From NCBI GenBank assembly GCA_021731045.1, contig JAKFYE010000026.1, positions 1-64,000 of the forward strand: a stretch of DNA of 64,000 nt, in the 5' to 3' direction. Shown piece by piece: positions 1 through 9,394 of this stretch. The notes under the pieces are model-generated. The model did not search any database and was not told the DNA's origin. It was given only the letters and a program-made list of their open reading frames with translations. This DNA comes from Bdellovibrionales bacterium (GTDB lineage Bacteria > Bdellovibrionota > Bdellovibrionia > Bdellovibrionales > JAKFYE01). Numbering within the stretch: position 1 is the first letter of the stretch; every line of letters begins with the position of its first letter. A program made the position numbers and the translations under genes.

Positions 1-350
1 AACGGCACGGGCTCAAGGGCCCATTTAAGGGCCACGCCCGTCCGCCAATCTTCCACTTAAAAATTCTCCTGTCGCGCGACAGATAAATATCCTTTCCAAC
101 ACCGATCTTTATATCTCATCCAATCCCTCTCTAACCCATCGTCGCCAAAAACACGAAACAGCTGACCCAAAAATATTTTACCTCAAAACCCAGCGGGCGG
201 CTGTTGGGGCTCCAACGCCCCCTTGAAGCCGCCACGCGAATAGGTCGGCAAATATTTTTTCTATAGTAGAGTGTAAGGATAGTGCGGGCTCACGTTATCC
301 TGCCATTGTGTCTCTTGAAAGTGTGAGTTTAGAACTTCGGCATTACCCTG

Positions 351-1385
351 TTACTTATAGTTATACTGTAGCGAAGTTCCGACAACTTCCCATGCAAAAT
401 TAAGAGCTGTCATTCCGCCCGGCAGGGGACTCGCTTTATCGGTATTAAGAAATGTATGTTGAACGGAAGACGGTACCCATGCTGAACAATTATCGTTCGG
501 ACTTGTTGTTAATTCATAAACACCCTGAGGCCCCAGGACGGCAGCTTCGTGATTTACCATTGAGATGTTGCCAAAAACGGTGGACATCACCGCATCTCGC
601 GTCGACTGTAAAACTCCGATTCGCCAAGTTGGTAAATTTGCACACGCGGACGGAACCGTAGACGCAATCAATCCATTATTATAATCAAACGCAACACCAG
701 AATCCGAAATGGCGCGCGCAAAGTCTTTAACAAGTTCAGGCGAAAACTTGTGCCAAAATGCAGATCCAAAATGCAGGCCCGGAGAATCCAGCAAGACTGA
801 CTTATGAGGAATATAACCAAAGTAACTTTCGATATCGCGCATGTGAACGAGTGCTCCTAAGGCTCCGGCAGAATATCCATACACAAGCAGTTCTGAAGCG
901 AACATAAAAAGTGGAGCGAGATTGAGTTCTAAATAAGACAATACACCTTGAACAATATTGTGACCTACGTGCCGAACTAATCTGCCGCGATAATAGGCAT
1001 TATGAGTTCCCGCAAAAACATCTCCGGTACAATAAGGTAAAAAAATCATCGTCGAATCATAGGCGACGCTTTTGTTAGGATTTAAAGAAAAAATCCCAGT
1101 GGTATCCTTAACCGTTAAAGGCGCATGAAGGATTGGCGTTTTAACAGGATTAAAACAAGTGGCGTAATCCCAACACGCACCCCCACCTTGAAAAACAAGC
1201 GAGATTTTATCGGATACTCCGAGACTAATAAAAATATTATAAGGATCGCCGTTGCCGCAAGTCTGATTGGGAATAGCATACGCAGTCCATATGCGATTTT
1301 GCGCATAACTCGCAGTTGCGAAAAACATCGCGATCGCTATTACGAGCAACTTCATAAGACCTTTCATCCCAGAAAAGAAACTCAT
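351..1385 (-). CDS. Secreted pectinacetylesterase/Notum-like hydrolase
   Basis: Signal peptide; 'VFQGGGACWDYATC' and 'VYGYSAGALGA' nucleophile region typical of the pectinacetylesterase family. Confidence 0.75.
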   Translation of the reverse strand: MSFFSGMKGLMKLLVIAIAMFFATASYAQNRIWTAYAIPNQTCGNGDPYNIFISLGVSDKISLVFQGGGACWDYATCFNPVKTPILHAPLTVKDTTGIFSLNPNKSVAYDSTMIFLPYCTGDVFAGTHNAYYRGRLVRHVGHNIVQGVLSYLELNLAPLFMFASELLVYGYSAGALGALVHMRDIESYFGYIPHKSVLLDSPGLHFGSAFWHKFSPELVKDFARAISDSGVAFDYNNGLIASTVPSACANLPTWRIGVLQSTRDAVMSTVFGNISMVNHEAAVLGPQGVYELTTSPNDNCSAWVPSSVQHTFLNTDKASPLPGGMTALNFAWEVVGTSLQYNYK

Positions 1386-1435
1386 TTAGCGCACAAAATT
1401 CTACTTAGTAAGCGCTAATGCAATGAGTTGGCAGC

Positions 1436-1699
1436 CTATTCTTTAACTTTAAGTCGAGAGTCGTTATCAGCAATGAACTTTTTTAACTCTTCTGATTTAC
1501 CTAAGAGTCTGGTCCATTGCTCCTTATAAAGAGTCACGGGAAAACGACCCATTCCGTAGACAGAGACGGCTCCCTTTTCGCTAACTTTAAATGAAATTTC
1601 GCCGCGCGATGTTTTCGCGCTACCCGATTTTAGCTTTTCATTCTCAGCACGTAATTTTGCAAGTTCTGCTTCTAAGTCTTCTTTATTTGTCATGCTCAC
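1436..1699 (-). CDS. Small hypothetical protein with N-terminal coiled coil
   Basis: 87-aa ORF overlapping the upstream gene by 4 nt; 'EDLEAELAKLRAENEKLK' coiled coil. Confidence 0.6.
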   Translation of the reverse strand: MSMTNKEDLEAELAKLRAENEKLKSGSAKTSRGEISFKVSEKGAVSVYGMGRFPVTLYKEQWTRLLGKSEELKKFIADNDSRLKVKE

Positions 1700-2259
1700 T
1701 CCAAGTCGCTGTTTATTTTAGGTGTTACAAAATTCTCATTGGTAAAAGGCGCTTTATCCATCGCCGTTTTAGGATTATTAATTTCAATAATCATAGGCAA
1801 ATGGCGTTTTTCAGGAATGGCCGCCGTCGCGGGTTTCATAGGTTCAAAAACACCATTCTCGTTTTCAACTAATGTAGGCCCGTTGATAAGATTTTCATCA
1901 AAATCAGACTCAAGCTCCTCTTGAACGGCTTTGAGAATGGGCGGCATGCGCTCCCATTTTTGATATACGGAATACGACGCGATCGTCGTGCGAATATCAC
2001 TCTTCGTAATGATTTCTTCGTTCTTTTTAACTATAAATTCTAATTTAATTCTTTGTTGATATTCAACTCGAGCTTCGGCATGCCACTTACGTAAACCGCG
2101 TGCAGACATCAAAAAATAAGAGTCAGAACCATCACTCATGATCACGCGAACTTCTAACGATTCTCCGAGGGATAATTCAACCCCTTGTAGTTCGATATCG
2201 ACTATGACGTTGTCTCCACGAAATTTTGTAGAATCAAAAAATAGAGGATTATTTTTCAT
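1696..2259 (-). CDS. Hypothetical protein downstream of parA
   Basis: 187-aa ORF overlapping the parA-like stop. Confidence 0.6.
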   Translation of the reverse strand: MKNNPLFFDSTKFRGDNVIVDIELQGVELSLGESLEVRVIMSDGSDSYFLMSARGLRKWHAEARVEYQQRIKLEFIVKKNEEIITKSDIRTTIASYSVYQKWERMPPILKAVQEELESDFDENLINGPTLVENENGVFEPMKPATAAIPEKRHLPMIIEINNPKTAMDKAPFTNENFVTPKINSDLE

Positions 2260-3004
2260 TTTCCCACAGCTCCGAGGAAAGAGTCATATAGGCTTGCGAA
2301 GCCCGGGATTCTGGAGAGTACGTGACGACTGGTAAATGTTGGTGGTGGGCTTCTTCTACAGCAATGTTGTCTGGTATATATTCGTCAAAAATACGCACGC
2401 CGTATTCAGCTTTAATTTTTTCGATTACTTCACGCGCAATTTTACGATCTTTATATCGCGTGATAACGATTCCCCGCACACCGACCCGATGACCAAGGCC
2501 TGTTTGTAAATTTTTAAGAGTTTCCAAAATCAGATCAATTCCTTTTGCCGAAAAATACTCTGGGCAAATCGGAATCACGATATCTCGCGAAGCCATTAAA
2601 GCATTGATAGTTAAGAGCCCTAGAGACGGAGGGCAATCAATGAGGATCGCATCGTATTTTTTTTTGATAGATTCGAGTTTTTTCTTTAAGACGCGTTCGC
2701 GACCAAAATGCGCGGCGATTTGAATATCAACTCCTGAAAGCATGATCTCAGAGGGAATGACATCTATACCAAAATTTTCTGAGCGAACAACCGTCTCTTC
2801 GGGAGTCACGCGATTAATGATCACATCGTAAATTGTTTTGTCAAAATCTTGATCGCCAAAAATTGAGCGTGTGGCAGACGCTTGCGGGTCGAGATCGATG
2901 AGCAAAACATTTTTGCCTTGTTTGGCCCAACTGGCCGCTACATTTAACGACGTTGTGGTCTTAGCCACTCCACCTTTTTGATTGATGACAGAAATAATAG
3001 CCAT
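2249..3004 (-). CDS. ParA/Soj family ATPase
   Basis: Deviant Walker A 'INQKGGVAKTTTSLNVA', 'DLDPQASAT', 'LIDCPPSLGLLT'. Confidence 0.9.
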   Translation of the reverse strand: MAIISVINQKGGVAKTTTSLNVAASWAKQGKNVLLIDLDPQASATRSIFGDQDFDKTIYDVIINRVTPEETVVRSENFGIDVIPSEIMLSGVDIQIAAHFGRERVLKKKLESIKKKYDAILIDCPPSLGLLTINALMASRDIVIPICPEYFSAKGIDLILETLKNLQTGLGHRVGVRGIVITRYKDRKIAREVIEKIKAEYGVRIFDEYIPDNIAVEEAHHQHLPVVTYSPESRASQAYMTLSSELWENEK

Positions 3005-3142
3005 ATCACATCCTTGTCTGGCGCCAAAGTATTACGTTACAATCCTAATCCAATCAGGACTAGGTCAATTATAAGAGCGGAAGTTTTGCTGTGTCTATCG
3101 AGAAGAGATATTACTTAAAAGTGAAGCGCGGCACCGTCATTG

Positions 3143-3201
3143 ATAGGTGCCAGGCCCTGTTTCTAGAAGCGTTGCTTCTAGAAACAGGGCCTGGCACCTA
3201 T
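3143..3201. repeat. Perfect 28-bp inverted repeat with 3-nt loop
   Basis: ATAGGTGCCAGGCCCTGTTTCTAGAAGC (3143-3170) / exact reverse complement (3174-3201); loop GTT. Confidence 0.95.
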
Positions 3202-5096
3202 AGTTTCGTATTTTTCTCTCGCCACATTTGGATGCAGTATTTATCGAATCGCGTAAAACCATTCATTCCAGGAGTAATCACAGCTCCACCACGCATCTTC
3301 ATATTTGAAGTGTAAAAGTGAGCATTTAATCCGCTTGTGCGAATTTCGAGGCCGGCTGGAAAGAGCACCGCTTCGACAGCATAACGAAAGGCGTGCTCCC
3401 AAATTGATCGCTCCTCTGCATTGTTCTTTACGCTAGAACCATTATACATATAAATATTTCGTGGAGCAGGGGGACACAAAAGTTGCTTTAAATGAGAAGT
3501 AGACGGATAAGCCTTCGTAGGCCTGTTCCATACCGAATATGCTGCCGGCTCAATTAGAACTCGAGTCATATCGTGCTTTAAATCAGAAAAATATTTATCA
3601 CTAGCTTTATTAACGAATCTTCCTTCTGCCTCTGTTCTAATTTGCGGATCTTCAGAGTTTATTGCCTTCATTCTATTCAGACTAATTCGCGCAACCGCCT
3701 GTAAATATTTTTGCCAATTGGGTTTATTCGAACAAATTGCCATTTCACCGTAAATAGTGCGGGCCAGTGTATCTATGGCGATGATTTCTTTAATACCCAC
3801 ATCTTGCGAGTGAATGCGATTAGGAATTTGAAATGGTCGAATTTTATTTTTAATTTTATTCCAATAACCTGCCATTAAATAATCATCAAACGGTAGACGA
3901 TATCCATTTGAGGGCGGCATCGACATTTTAATTTTTTTAGTTTTGCCAACCGTGCTGACGGTTTCGGATAAGAGACACTCCCCAAGTTTTAACTTTAATG
4001 TATTTACTGCAAATTGGATTTCACCCTCTAGGATGTAGGAAAGCTCTTCAACTTCTCGTCCTCGCAATTCAGGAGTTTGAGGGGTCGATTCCGTAGGCGG
4101 ATTCAATTTCAGAGGAGGATAAACATTCACCGGGCTTGTTTGAGCTTGAGGTAAACTCATGTCTTCATCTAACGCAATATCCCCCATTGGTAATTTGTTT
4201 TCGGTAGGCAATTCCGTCACAACAGGATTTAGAGGTGGCTCGAGAGTGACTTCCGGAGGAGGCGAAGGTCGTACAAATGGCAGTGGAGTTTTTATCATAG
4301 GTCCTGGCGACGATGGCAACAAAGGTGGCGTTGGTGATTTCACGACTGGTGATGGCTGTTCTTTTACCGACGGCGGTACTGTAACTGGTGATTGGGAACC
4401 TGTAGGAACTAAACTGCTTTTTCCAGGTACTGAAAATTCAAGATCAGGTGCACGAATCCAACCTGGATGTTGGCTATTAAAAAGTTTTTTCTTAACCGGA
4501 TCGAAGTAATTATATTGAACATAGACTTTATAATAAACAAGGTAACGATTGGAAAGGTTCTCCCAGGCAATGGTAACATCTAAAATATCAATTTTCGCAT
4601 CTCGTCCCGGCCATGAAACGACTTTGCAACCGTCTTTATTTTTCACAGGATCAAATTCATTTTTTTTACACGTTTTATAATCATAACCTGGGAGGTTGTA
4701 CACAACCACCCGCGCGTTTTTATCTGGGTTGATTTTTACTTGCGGTTTAAATCCCGACGGCTCGAAATACTTAACTCCATCTCTAAAATAAAAACTCATA
4801 GGTTTTGGTTTGATAGTGTTGCCATCATCATCAGCGGCGCTATTGTCAGTTCCTTGAATGATCAACCACCCACCCTTACGCTCACATTTTACGGGAGTGA
4901 GTTCAAATAAAAGTGCGACTTCGTTGTCTTCTTCTTTCGAAAGGTTTGGCAATCGCGGCGCTGTTCGTACCGAAAGCGATCCGTCTTCGATGCCTCTTTT
5001 GACATAGCACCATTGAGTATCAGCACGTGCTTTACCGGGGGCAAAAGATAAAAGAAAAATAACTAGAAATCCGCAAACGTTCCAAAAATATTTCAC
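3198..5096 (-). CDS. Secreted protein with Pro-rich linker and SleB/cell-wall-hydrolase-like C-terminal domain
   Basis: Signal peptide; proline-rich middle; 'DTLARTIYGEMAICSN...YLQAVARISLNRMKA' resembles SleB-type hydrolase motifs. Confidence 0.65.
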   Translation of the reverse strand: MKYFWNVCGFLVIFLLSFAPGKARADTQWCYVKRGIEDGSLSVRTAPRLPNLSKEEDNEVALLFELTPVKCERKGGWLIIQGTDNSAADDDGNTIKPKPMSFYFRDGVKYFEPSGFKPQVKINPDKNARVVVYNLPGYDYKTCKKNEFDPVKNKDGCKVVSWPGRDAKIDILDVTIAWENLSNRYLVYYKVYVQYNYFDPVKKKLFNSQHPGWIRAPDLEFSVPGKSSLVPTGSQSPVTVPPSVKEQPSPVVKSPTPPLLPSSPGPMIKTPLPFVRPSPPPEVTLEPPLNPVVTELPTENKLPMGDIALDEDMSLPQAQTSPVNVYPPLKLNPPTESTPQTPELRGREVEELSYILEGEIQFAVNTLKLKLGECLLSETVSTVGKTKKIKMSMPPSNGYRLPFDDYLMAGYWNKIKNKIRPFQIPNRIHSQDVGIKEIIAIDTLARTIYGEMAICSNKPNWQKYLQAVARISLNRMKAINSEDPQIRTEAEGRFVNKASDKYFSDLKHDMTRVLIEPAAYSVWNRPTKAYPSTSHLKQLLCPPAPRNIYMYNGSSVKNNAEERSIWEHAFRYAVEAVLFPAGLEIRTSGLNAHFYTSNMKMRGGAVITPGMNGFTRFDKYCIQMWREKNTKL

Positions 5097-5168
5097 GCTA
5101 AATTATCGGCTAAACTATGGAGAAGTTGAGTCTAATTCACTATCTATTTATGAAAATAGTTTCTCAAT

Positions 5169-5331
5169 TAGGCTGTGTCCGGCAAATCAAAATTTAAGAT
5201 GACGAAGAGATTTTTGCTTATAGTGAGGCACGACGACGAAGGACTAGCTTAAGCTAATTCGAGGAGGAGTAACGAAGCTATAAGCAAAAATAGCGAGTCA
5301 GATTGAATTTTGATTTGCCGGACACAGCCTA
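5169..5331. mobile_element. MITE-like nested inverted-repeat element, 26-bp perfect terminal inverted repeats, TA at both ends
   Basis: TAGGCTGTGTCCGGCAAATCAAAATT (5169-5194) / exact reverse complement (5306-5331); inner 13-bp arms 5210-5222/5279-5291; central palindrome TAGCTTAAGCTA. Confidence 0.6.
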
Positions 5332-5337
5332 GTAAAA

Positions 5338-5832
5338 CTACTTCCAATTTTTACCTTCATAGATTTTTACTTTTTGACCATTCATCTGGAACGCGACTAA
5401 ACCAAATACTGATTGTATGCCTTTTATTTTGAGATGACCCCGTACCCAGACTGGCCCATAGGCCAATTGCCCATTTATAGGTTCTCTCAAAGTCACTAGG
5501 ACTATTTGGTTAGAGGGCGGAGGGGGCACATGAATACATGACATCGCATCCGGCACTAATAAAAATTCTTTTATTTCTTTAAAGTTGTCCGTCAAAGGCA
5601 CTACAAAACCCGCGAGTTTTACCTCTTCACCCTCTAATTTCTGCATTGCTGTGGAACCAGCATTAGATACTGCGTCCAAAACTGCAAGTTCGGACCAAGT
5701 CACTTCTCGTACATTATTAAGCGGATGAATCCACGAAGACACAATTAATGCGAATTGATATGTAGCTATGGCACTAATAATAATAATTAAAATTCTAGGT
5801 AAAAATTTAAGAAACAACATCACTTTCCTCAT
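5338..5832 (-). CDS. DUF3299 domain protein
   Basis: 'EVKLAGFVVPL...FLLVPDAMSCIHVPPPPSNQIV' DUF3299 signature. Confidence 0.8.
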   Translation of the reverse strand: MRKVMLFLKFLPRILIIIISAIATYQFALIVSSWIHPLNNVREVTWSELAVLDAVSNAGSTAMQKLEGEEVKLAGFVVPLTDNFKEIKEFLLVPDAMSCIHVPPPPSNQIVLVTLREPINGQLAYGPVWVRGHLKIKGIQSVFGLVAFQMNGQKVKIYEGKNWK

Positions 5833-5869
5833 AACTTTACGATATAATGATGAAGTGAATAAGAGAAGT

Positions 5870-6130
5870 ATGATTATGTTATTTGTAGTGGCTCTATTTT
5901 TTAGCAGACAAGCGTATGCCCATATCGTAGGAACTCAAAACTGGTGTCTTGTATTCTCACCGTTTCACCAAGAGTGTATTTTTGAAACTGAACTCGATTG
6001 TATTAAAAACATAAGGCAAAATGCGTCTCTTTCTATTGCCAACGATCCCCGTCCTATTCCTAAAAATTTTACTAAATTTTGTTCTCCAAATTCCACGCCT
6101 AAAACTAAATCTTTCTTCAGTCCTTTATAA
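5870..6130 (+). CDS. Small secreted Cys-containing protein, possibly DUF3551-like
   Basis: Start moved to ATG 5870; signal-peptide-like 'MLFVVALFFSRQAYA' then 'NWCLVFSPFHQECIFETELDCIKN' W-C...C-x-F...C spacing. Confidence 0.45.
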   Translation: MIMLFVVALFFSRQAYAHIVGTQNWCLVFSPFHQECIFETELDCIKNIRQNASLSIANDPRPIPKNFTKFCSPNSTPKTKSFFSPL

Positions 6131-6168
6131 ATTTATTAGCGTGTCGCTTGCCTCTCAGAACATAGAAG

Positions 6169-6780
6169 CTAAAATTTGTACTTTTCCATTTTTTGCGCAA
6201 GAAGTTTATATGAAGCCGCGCCGTACTCGCTATTGGTCGACTCAATCAACAAGGTGCCTTCAACCCACGATGGATTGAAAACTTTCTCACTTGAAATTGC
6301 TTTATCAAGTATCACATACACAATCAAATTTGGAGGAGGTGGTGGCACATGAATACAGGCTTGAGCATTAGGCACTAGCAAAAACTCTTTAAGCGTTTGG
6401 AAATCATCAGACAGTGGCACTATAAATCCCGGAATTCGCACTTTTGTTTTATTTAGCTTTTTAAGACTGTCAGGTGCTTTACCTGTTTTGTAATCTAACT
6501 TGTACAGTTCTTCCCATTTTATCTCTGTAACCTTGCCGGAGGAAGGCACCTCTGTTGTCGTAATCACAGTACCACTACCTTTTGCTTTTCCAACTTCAAT
6601 GTTCGATGAAGTATTTGTGGTCAGCACGCCATCATATACTTGACGCAAAGAAGCTTCTGGAGGCGAGGCTTGCTCTATTAACGATTTCTTTTGGTATACC
6701 AATGTTGCTGCAACTACTGCCACTGCACCTATGACAGCAATAACGAATATTATTTTTTTCTCTAATTTTTCAACCTTCAT
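6169..6780 (-). CDS. DUF3299 domain protein with N-terminal TM anchor
   Basis: 'KVRIPGFIVPLSDDFQTLKEFLLVPNAQACIHVPPPPPNLIV'. Confidence 0.8.
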   Translation of the reverse strand: MKVEKLEKKIIFVIAVIGAVAVVAATLVYQKKSLIEQASPPEASLRQVYDGVLTTNTSSNIEVGKAKGSGTVITTTEVPSSGKVTEIKWEELYKLDYKTGKAPDSLKKLNKTKVRIPGFIVPLSDDFQTLKEFLLVPNAQACIHVPPPPPNLIVYVILDKAISSEKVFNPSWVEGTLLIESTNSEYGAASYKLLAQKMEKYKF

Positions 6781-8042
6781 ATTCTAACAACCAACCCGTC
6801 TGCAACACTGTTGCGATAAGCTTTCCAGGCAGGCAACAATCCTACTAAGAACGCTCCTACAAAAACAAAACCTAAATACATTAAATCGAACATCGAAAAG
6901 TCAAACAAACTAACATTTAAGCCTAATTGGGCCTCAAGAATTGGTTGTATAATTATAAGCAGCACAGTCAAAATCATTATGCCTAGGACAATGCCCAAAA
7001 ATGCAAGACTCAATGATTCTAATATCAAAATAGAAAAAATAAAAGAAGCCTTCACTCCCACTGATCTTAAAATCGACATTTCTCGACGTCGTTCATTTAG
7101 TGTCGTCATAAGCGCCAACAACATAGCAAGAAGACTACAAACGAAAACTAGACTGCTCACCACGGTTAAAGATGTTTCTGCGACACTTAAAATCTGCCAT
7201 AGCTCCTGCAAACTCGCACCGGGTAGAATCGCTGACATAGGCTCCTCGGGATATTCGTTAATCTCGCGTTGTAATCTAAAAACTGCAACTTTAGACTTCA
7301 AACCGATAAAAAAAGCTGTAATTTGCTTGGGATTTAAATCTTTTTTTAAAGTTTCTTCTGGAGAAAGGGCTTGTCCCTCCATAGGAGGTGCACCATCGGC
7401 CCAGTCTACATGGATAGCTTCAATAGCCTCAAGACTCACATGAATGGAACGGTCAATCGGTGTACCAGTAGGTTTTAAAACGCCAACAACCATAAAAGGT
7501 TTATTTGCATGTTCCTGAAAACTAATAGCCCCTGTCCCATGAGCAAGTGTAATAGACGTACCAACTCTATAATTTAATTTTTTTGCTACTTCAGACCCAA
7601 TTACAGTATCAAAAACTCCACTAAATCTGTTCCCCTCTTTAAACTCAAGAGCACGTCCCCCACCAAATTTTACAAACTCAAAAAAGTCCTTATTGGTTCC
7701 CACCACTCGATATCCATGATGGGAGTCTCCGAGAGATATCGGCACTGTCCACTTAACTGCAGGATGGGCAGAAAATGTTTCATATGTTTTCCATGAAACA
7801 TTATTTGTAGCATTGCCCATACGAAAAACTGCATATAGCAGTAAGTTAATATTCCCACTTCGGGCTCCTACAATCAAATCAGTGCCAGAAACCGTACGCT
7901 CAAAACTACTTTTAGCCCCATTTCTAATTTTCTCTATACCCAAGAGAAGACATACGCTAATGGCAATAGTTAAAACTGTAAGCCCCGTAGTCAGTCGACG
8001 GTTGAGAATACTTTTAAAAGACAATCGCAATAAAAGACTCAT
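6777..8042 (-). CDS. ABC transporter permease, FtsX/MacB-like
   Basis: Four TM segments, large periplasmic loop, 'NERRREMSILRSVGVK' cytoplasmic motif; overlaps ATPase gene. Confidence 0.85.
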   Translation of the reverse strand: MSLLLRLSFKSILNRRLTTGLTVLTIAISVCLLLGIEKIRNGAKSSFERTVSGTDLIVGARSGNINLLLYAVFRMGNATNNVSWKTYETFSAHPAVKWTVPISLGDSHHGYRVVGTNKDFFEFVKFGGGRALEFKEGNRFSGVFDTVIGSEVAKKLNYRVGTSITLAHGTGAISFQEHANKPFMVVGVLKPTGTPIDRSIHVSLEAIEAIHVDWADGAPPMEGQALSPEETLKKDLNPKQITAFFIGLKSKVAVFRLQREINEYPEEPMSAILPGASLQELWQILSVAETSLTVVSSLVFVCSLLAMLLALMTTLNERRREMSILRSVGVKASFIFSILILESLSLAFLGIVLGIMILTVLLIIIQPILEAQLGLNVSLFDFSMFDLMYLGFVFVGAFLVGLLPAWKAYRNSVADGLVVRI

Positions 8043-8749
8043 AAGCTCACAGGCCGATAGGCCGTGTTAATTTGCGTTAGATCAATTTGACGGTCAAAAT
8101 ATTTTCCTAGCTGCGAATCGTGCGAGACAAATACCAGCGTACTACCTACACTTTTGCACTCTTGAAATAATGTTTTAATAAAAGACTCGCGGGCATCCGC
8201 ATCTAAAGCTGATGTTGGTTCATCTGCAATAATCAGAGATGGCTGTGCAATCAAAGCTCTTGCGACCGCCACTCGCTGTTGCTGCCCTACACTGAGTTCT
8301 GTAACCGGCTTAGAGATTACTTCTTCGACTTTCATCATTAAATGACCCAAGAGCCTTTTGGCTTCATCTATTGAAGAGATATTCATATCATTTAATCTTT
8401 TACGTCTCTGTGCGGAGAACTCAATAGGCAACATGATATTCTCTAAAACCGTGAGATAGGGCATCAAATTGAATTGTTGAAAAATAAAACCCATGTTATC
8501 ACCTCGAATTTTATCTCGCTCGCGATGTGACATACCAATAAAATTTTGCCCTAAAACTTCGAGCTTACCTTTAAATGGCTCTAAGACTCCGCCAATTAAA
8601 TTAAGAAGTGTCGTTTTACCACTCCCGCTTGGACCTTTTATAAAAATAGTTTCGCCTGTCTCGAATTCTAAAAATTCGATATTTAGTATAATTGGAAGCG
8701 TGGGCTTCCAACGAAACTGCAAGTTTTCAATTCTTATAGCTGCTGGCAA
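8039..8749 (-). CDS. ABC transporter ATP-binding protein, LolD-like
   Basis: Walker A 'GPSGSGKTTLLN', signature 'LSVGQQQRVAVARAL', Walker B 'LIIADEPTSALD'. Confidence 0.92.
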   Translation of the reverse strand: MPAAIRIENLQFRWKPTLPIILNIEFLEFETGETIFIKGPSGSGKTTLLNLIGGVLEPFKGKLEVLGQNFIGMSHRERDKIRGDNMGFIFQQFNLMPYLTVLENIMLPIEFSAQRRKRLNDMNISSIDEAKRLLGHLMMKVEEVISKPVTELSVGQQQRVAVARALIAQPSLIIADEPTSALDADARESFIKTLFQECKSVGSTLVFVSHDSQLGKYFDRQIDLTQINTAYRPVSL

Positions 8750-9331
8750 TTAAAACCCCGGAAGAGGTTGAGTTTCATTTAGCAAATCTGCAGAATTCTG
8801 CTTATCGTTAATTACCGTTTGAACTTTTAATCTTTTAAGATTTTTTAAAGTTTTAAACAGCGACACCTTCATGCCTTTTAAATTTGCCACATTGGTACAC
8901 TCAAACACATACCTCACTTCAATATCAGAATGTCCGTCTTGATGATCACCATGTTCATGTTCCTCAGATACTACATTTAGTCCTGGAATATCTTCAAAGA
9001 TTTCACCTTCGACTTCAAATTTAGCGAGCTTACAATTTGCCGAACTTGGCATCATCAAAACATTTTGTTCATCCTTTAATTTTTTGTAGATGTCAGAAAC
9101 TTTCTTCTTATCATTATCAGATTTAGCTTTATGCTCAAACCCTACGAGCGATTCTGCCGGCGTATGTAATTCTACGCTTAACGTTTTCTCAGCTAGAACG
9201 ACGTTAAACTCTCCTGAGCCATGTTCATGCGCGCTGTTGGCACGATGCTCATGATGAGATACAACTTTTTCTTTGTTGGCAGAAACTAAGGATGCAAAAA
9301 AAATTATACAAAATGCTATTCTAATTTTCAT
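8750..9331 (-). CDS. DUF2796/ZrgA-like His-rich periplasmic zinc protein
   Basis: 'HHEHRANSAHEHGSGEFNVVLAEKTLSVELHTPAESLVGFEH' and His-rich 'EEHEHGDHQDGHSD'. Confidence 0.75.
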   Translation of the reverse strand: MKIRIAFCIIFFASLVSANKEKVVSHHEHRANSAHEHGSGEFNVVLAEKTLSVELHTPAESLVGFEHKAKSDNDKKKVSDIYKKLKDEQNVLMMPSSANCKLAKFEVEGEIFEDIPGLNVVSEEHEHGDHQDGHSDIEVRYVFECTNVANLKGMKVSLFKTLKNLKRLKVQTVINDKQNSADLLNETQPLPGF

Positions 9332-9394
9332 ACTAGCCTCCCCCAAAGACAGATTATCATAGAATGGGACTCAAACAACCTTGACCGTATCATT

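Noticed and set aside
1-45. GC-rich foldable sequence at the left edge (ACGGGC...GCCCGT)
   Set aside because: Truncated by the window edge; could be the end of an RNA gene or terminator but cannot be judged.
1115-1418. Overlapping ORFs (1115-1306 minus, 1125-1418 plus)
   Set aside because: Lie within the pectinacetylesterase gene in other frames; representative of many shadow ORFs ignored in the track.
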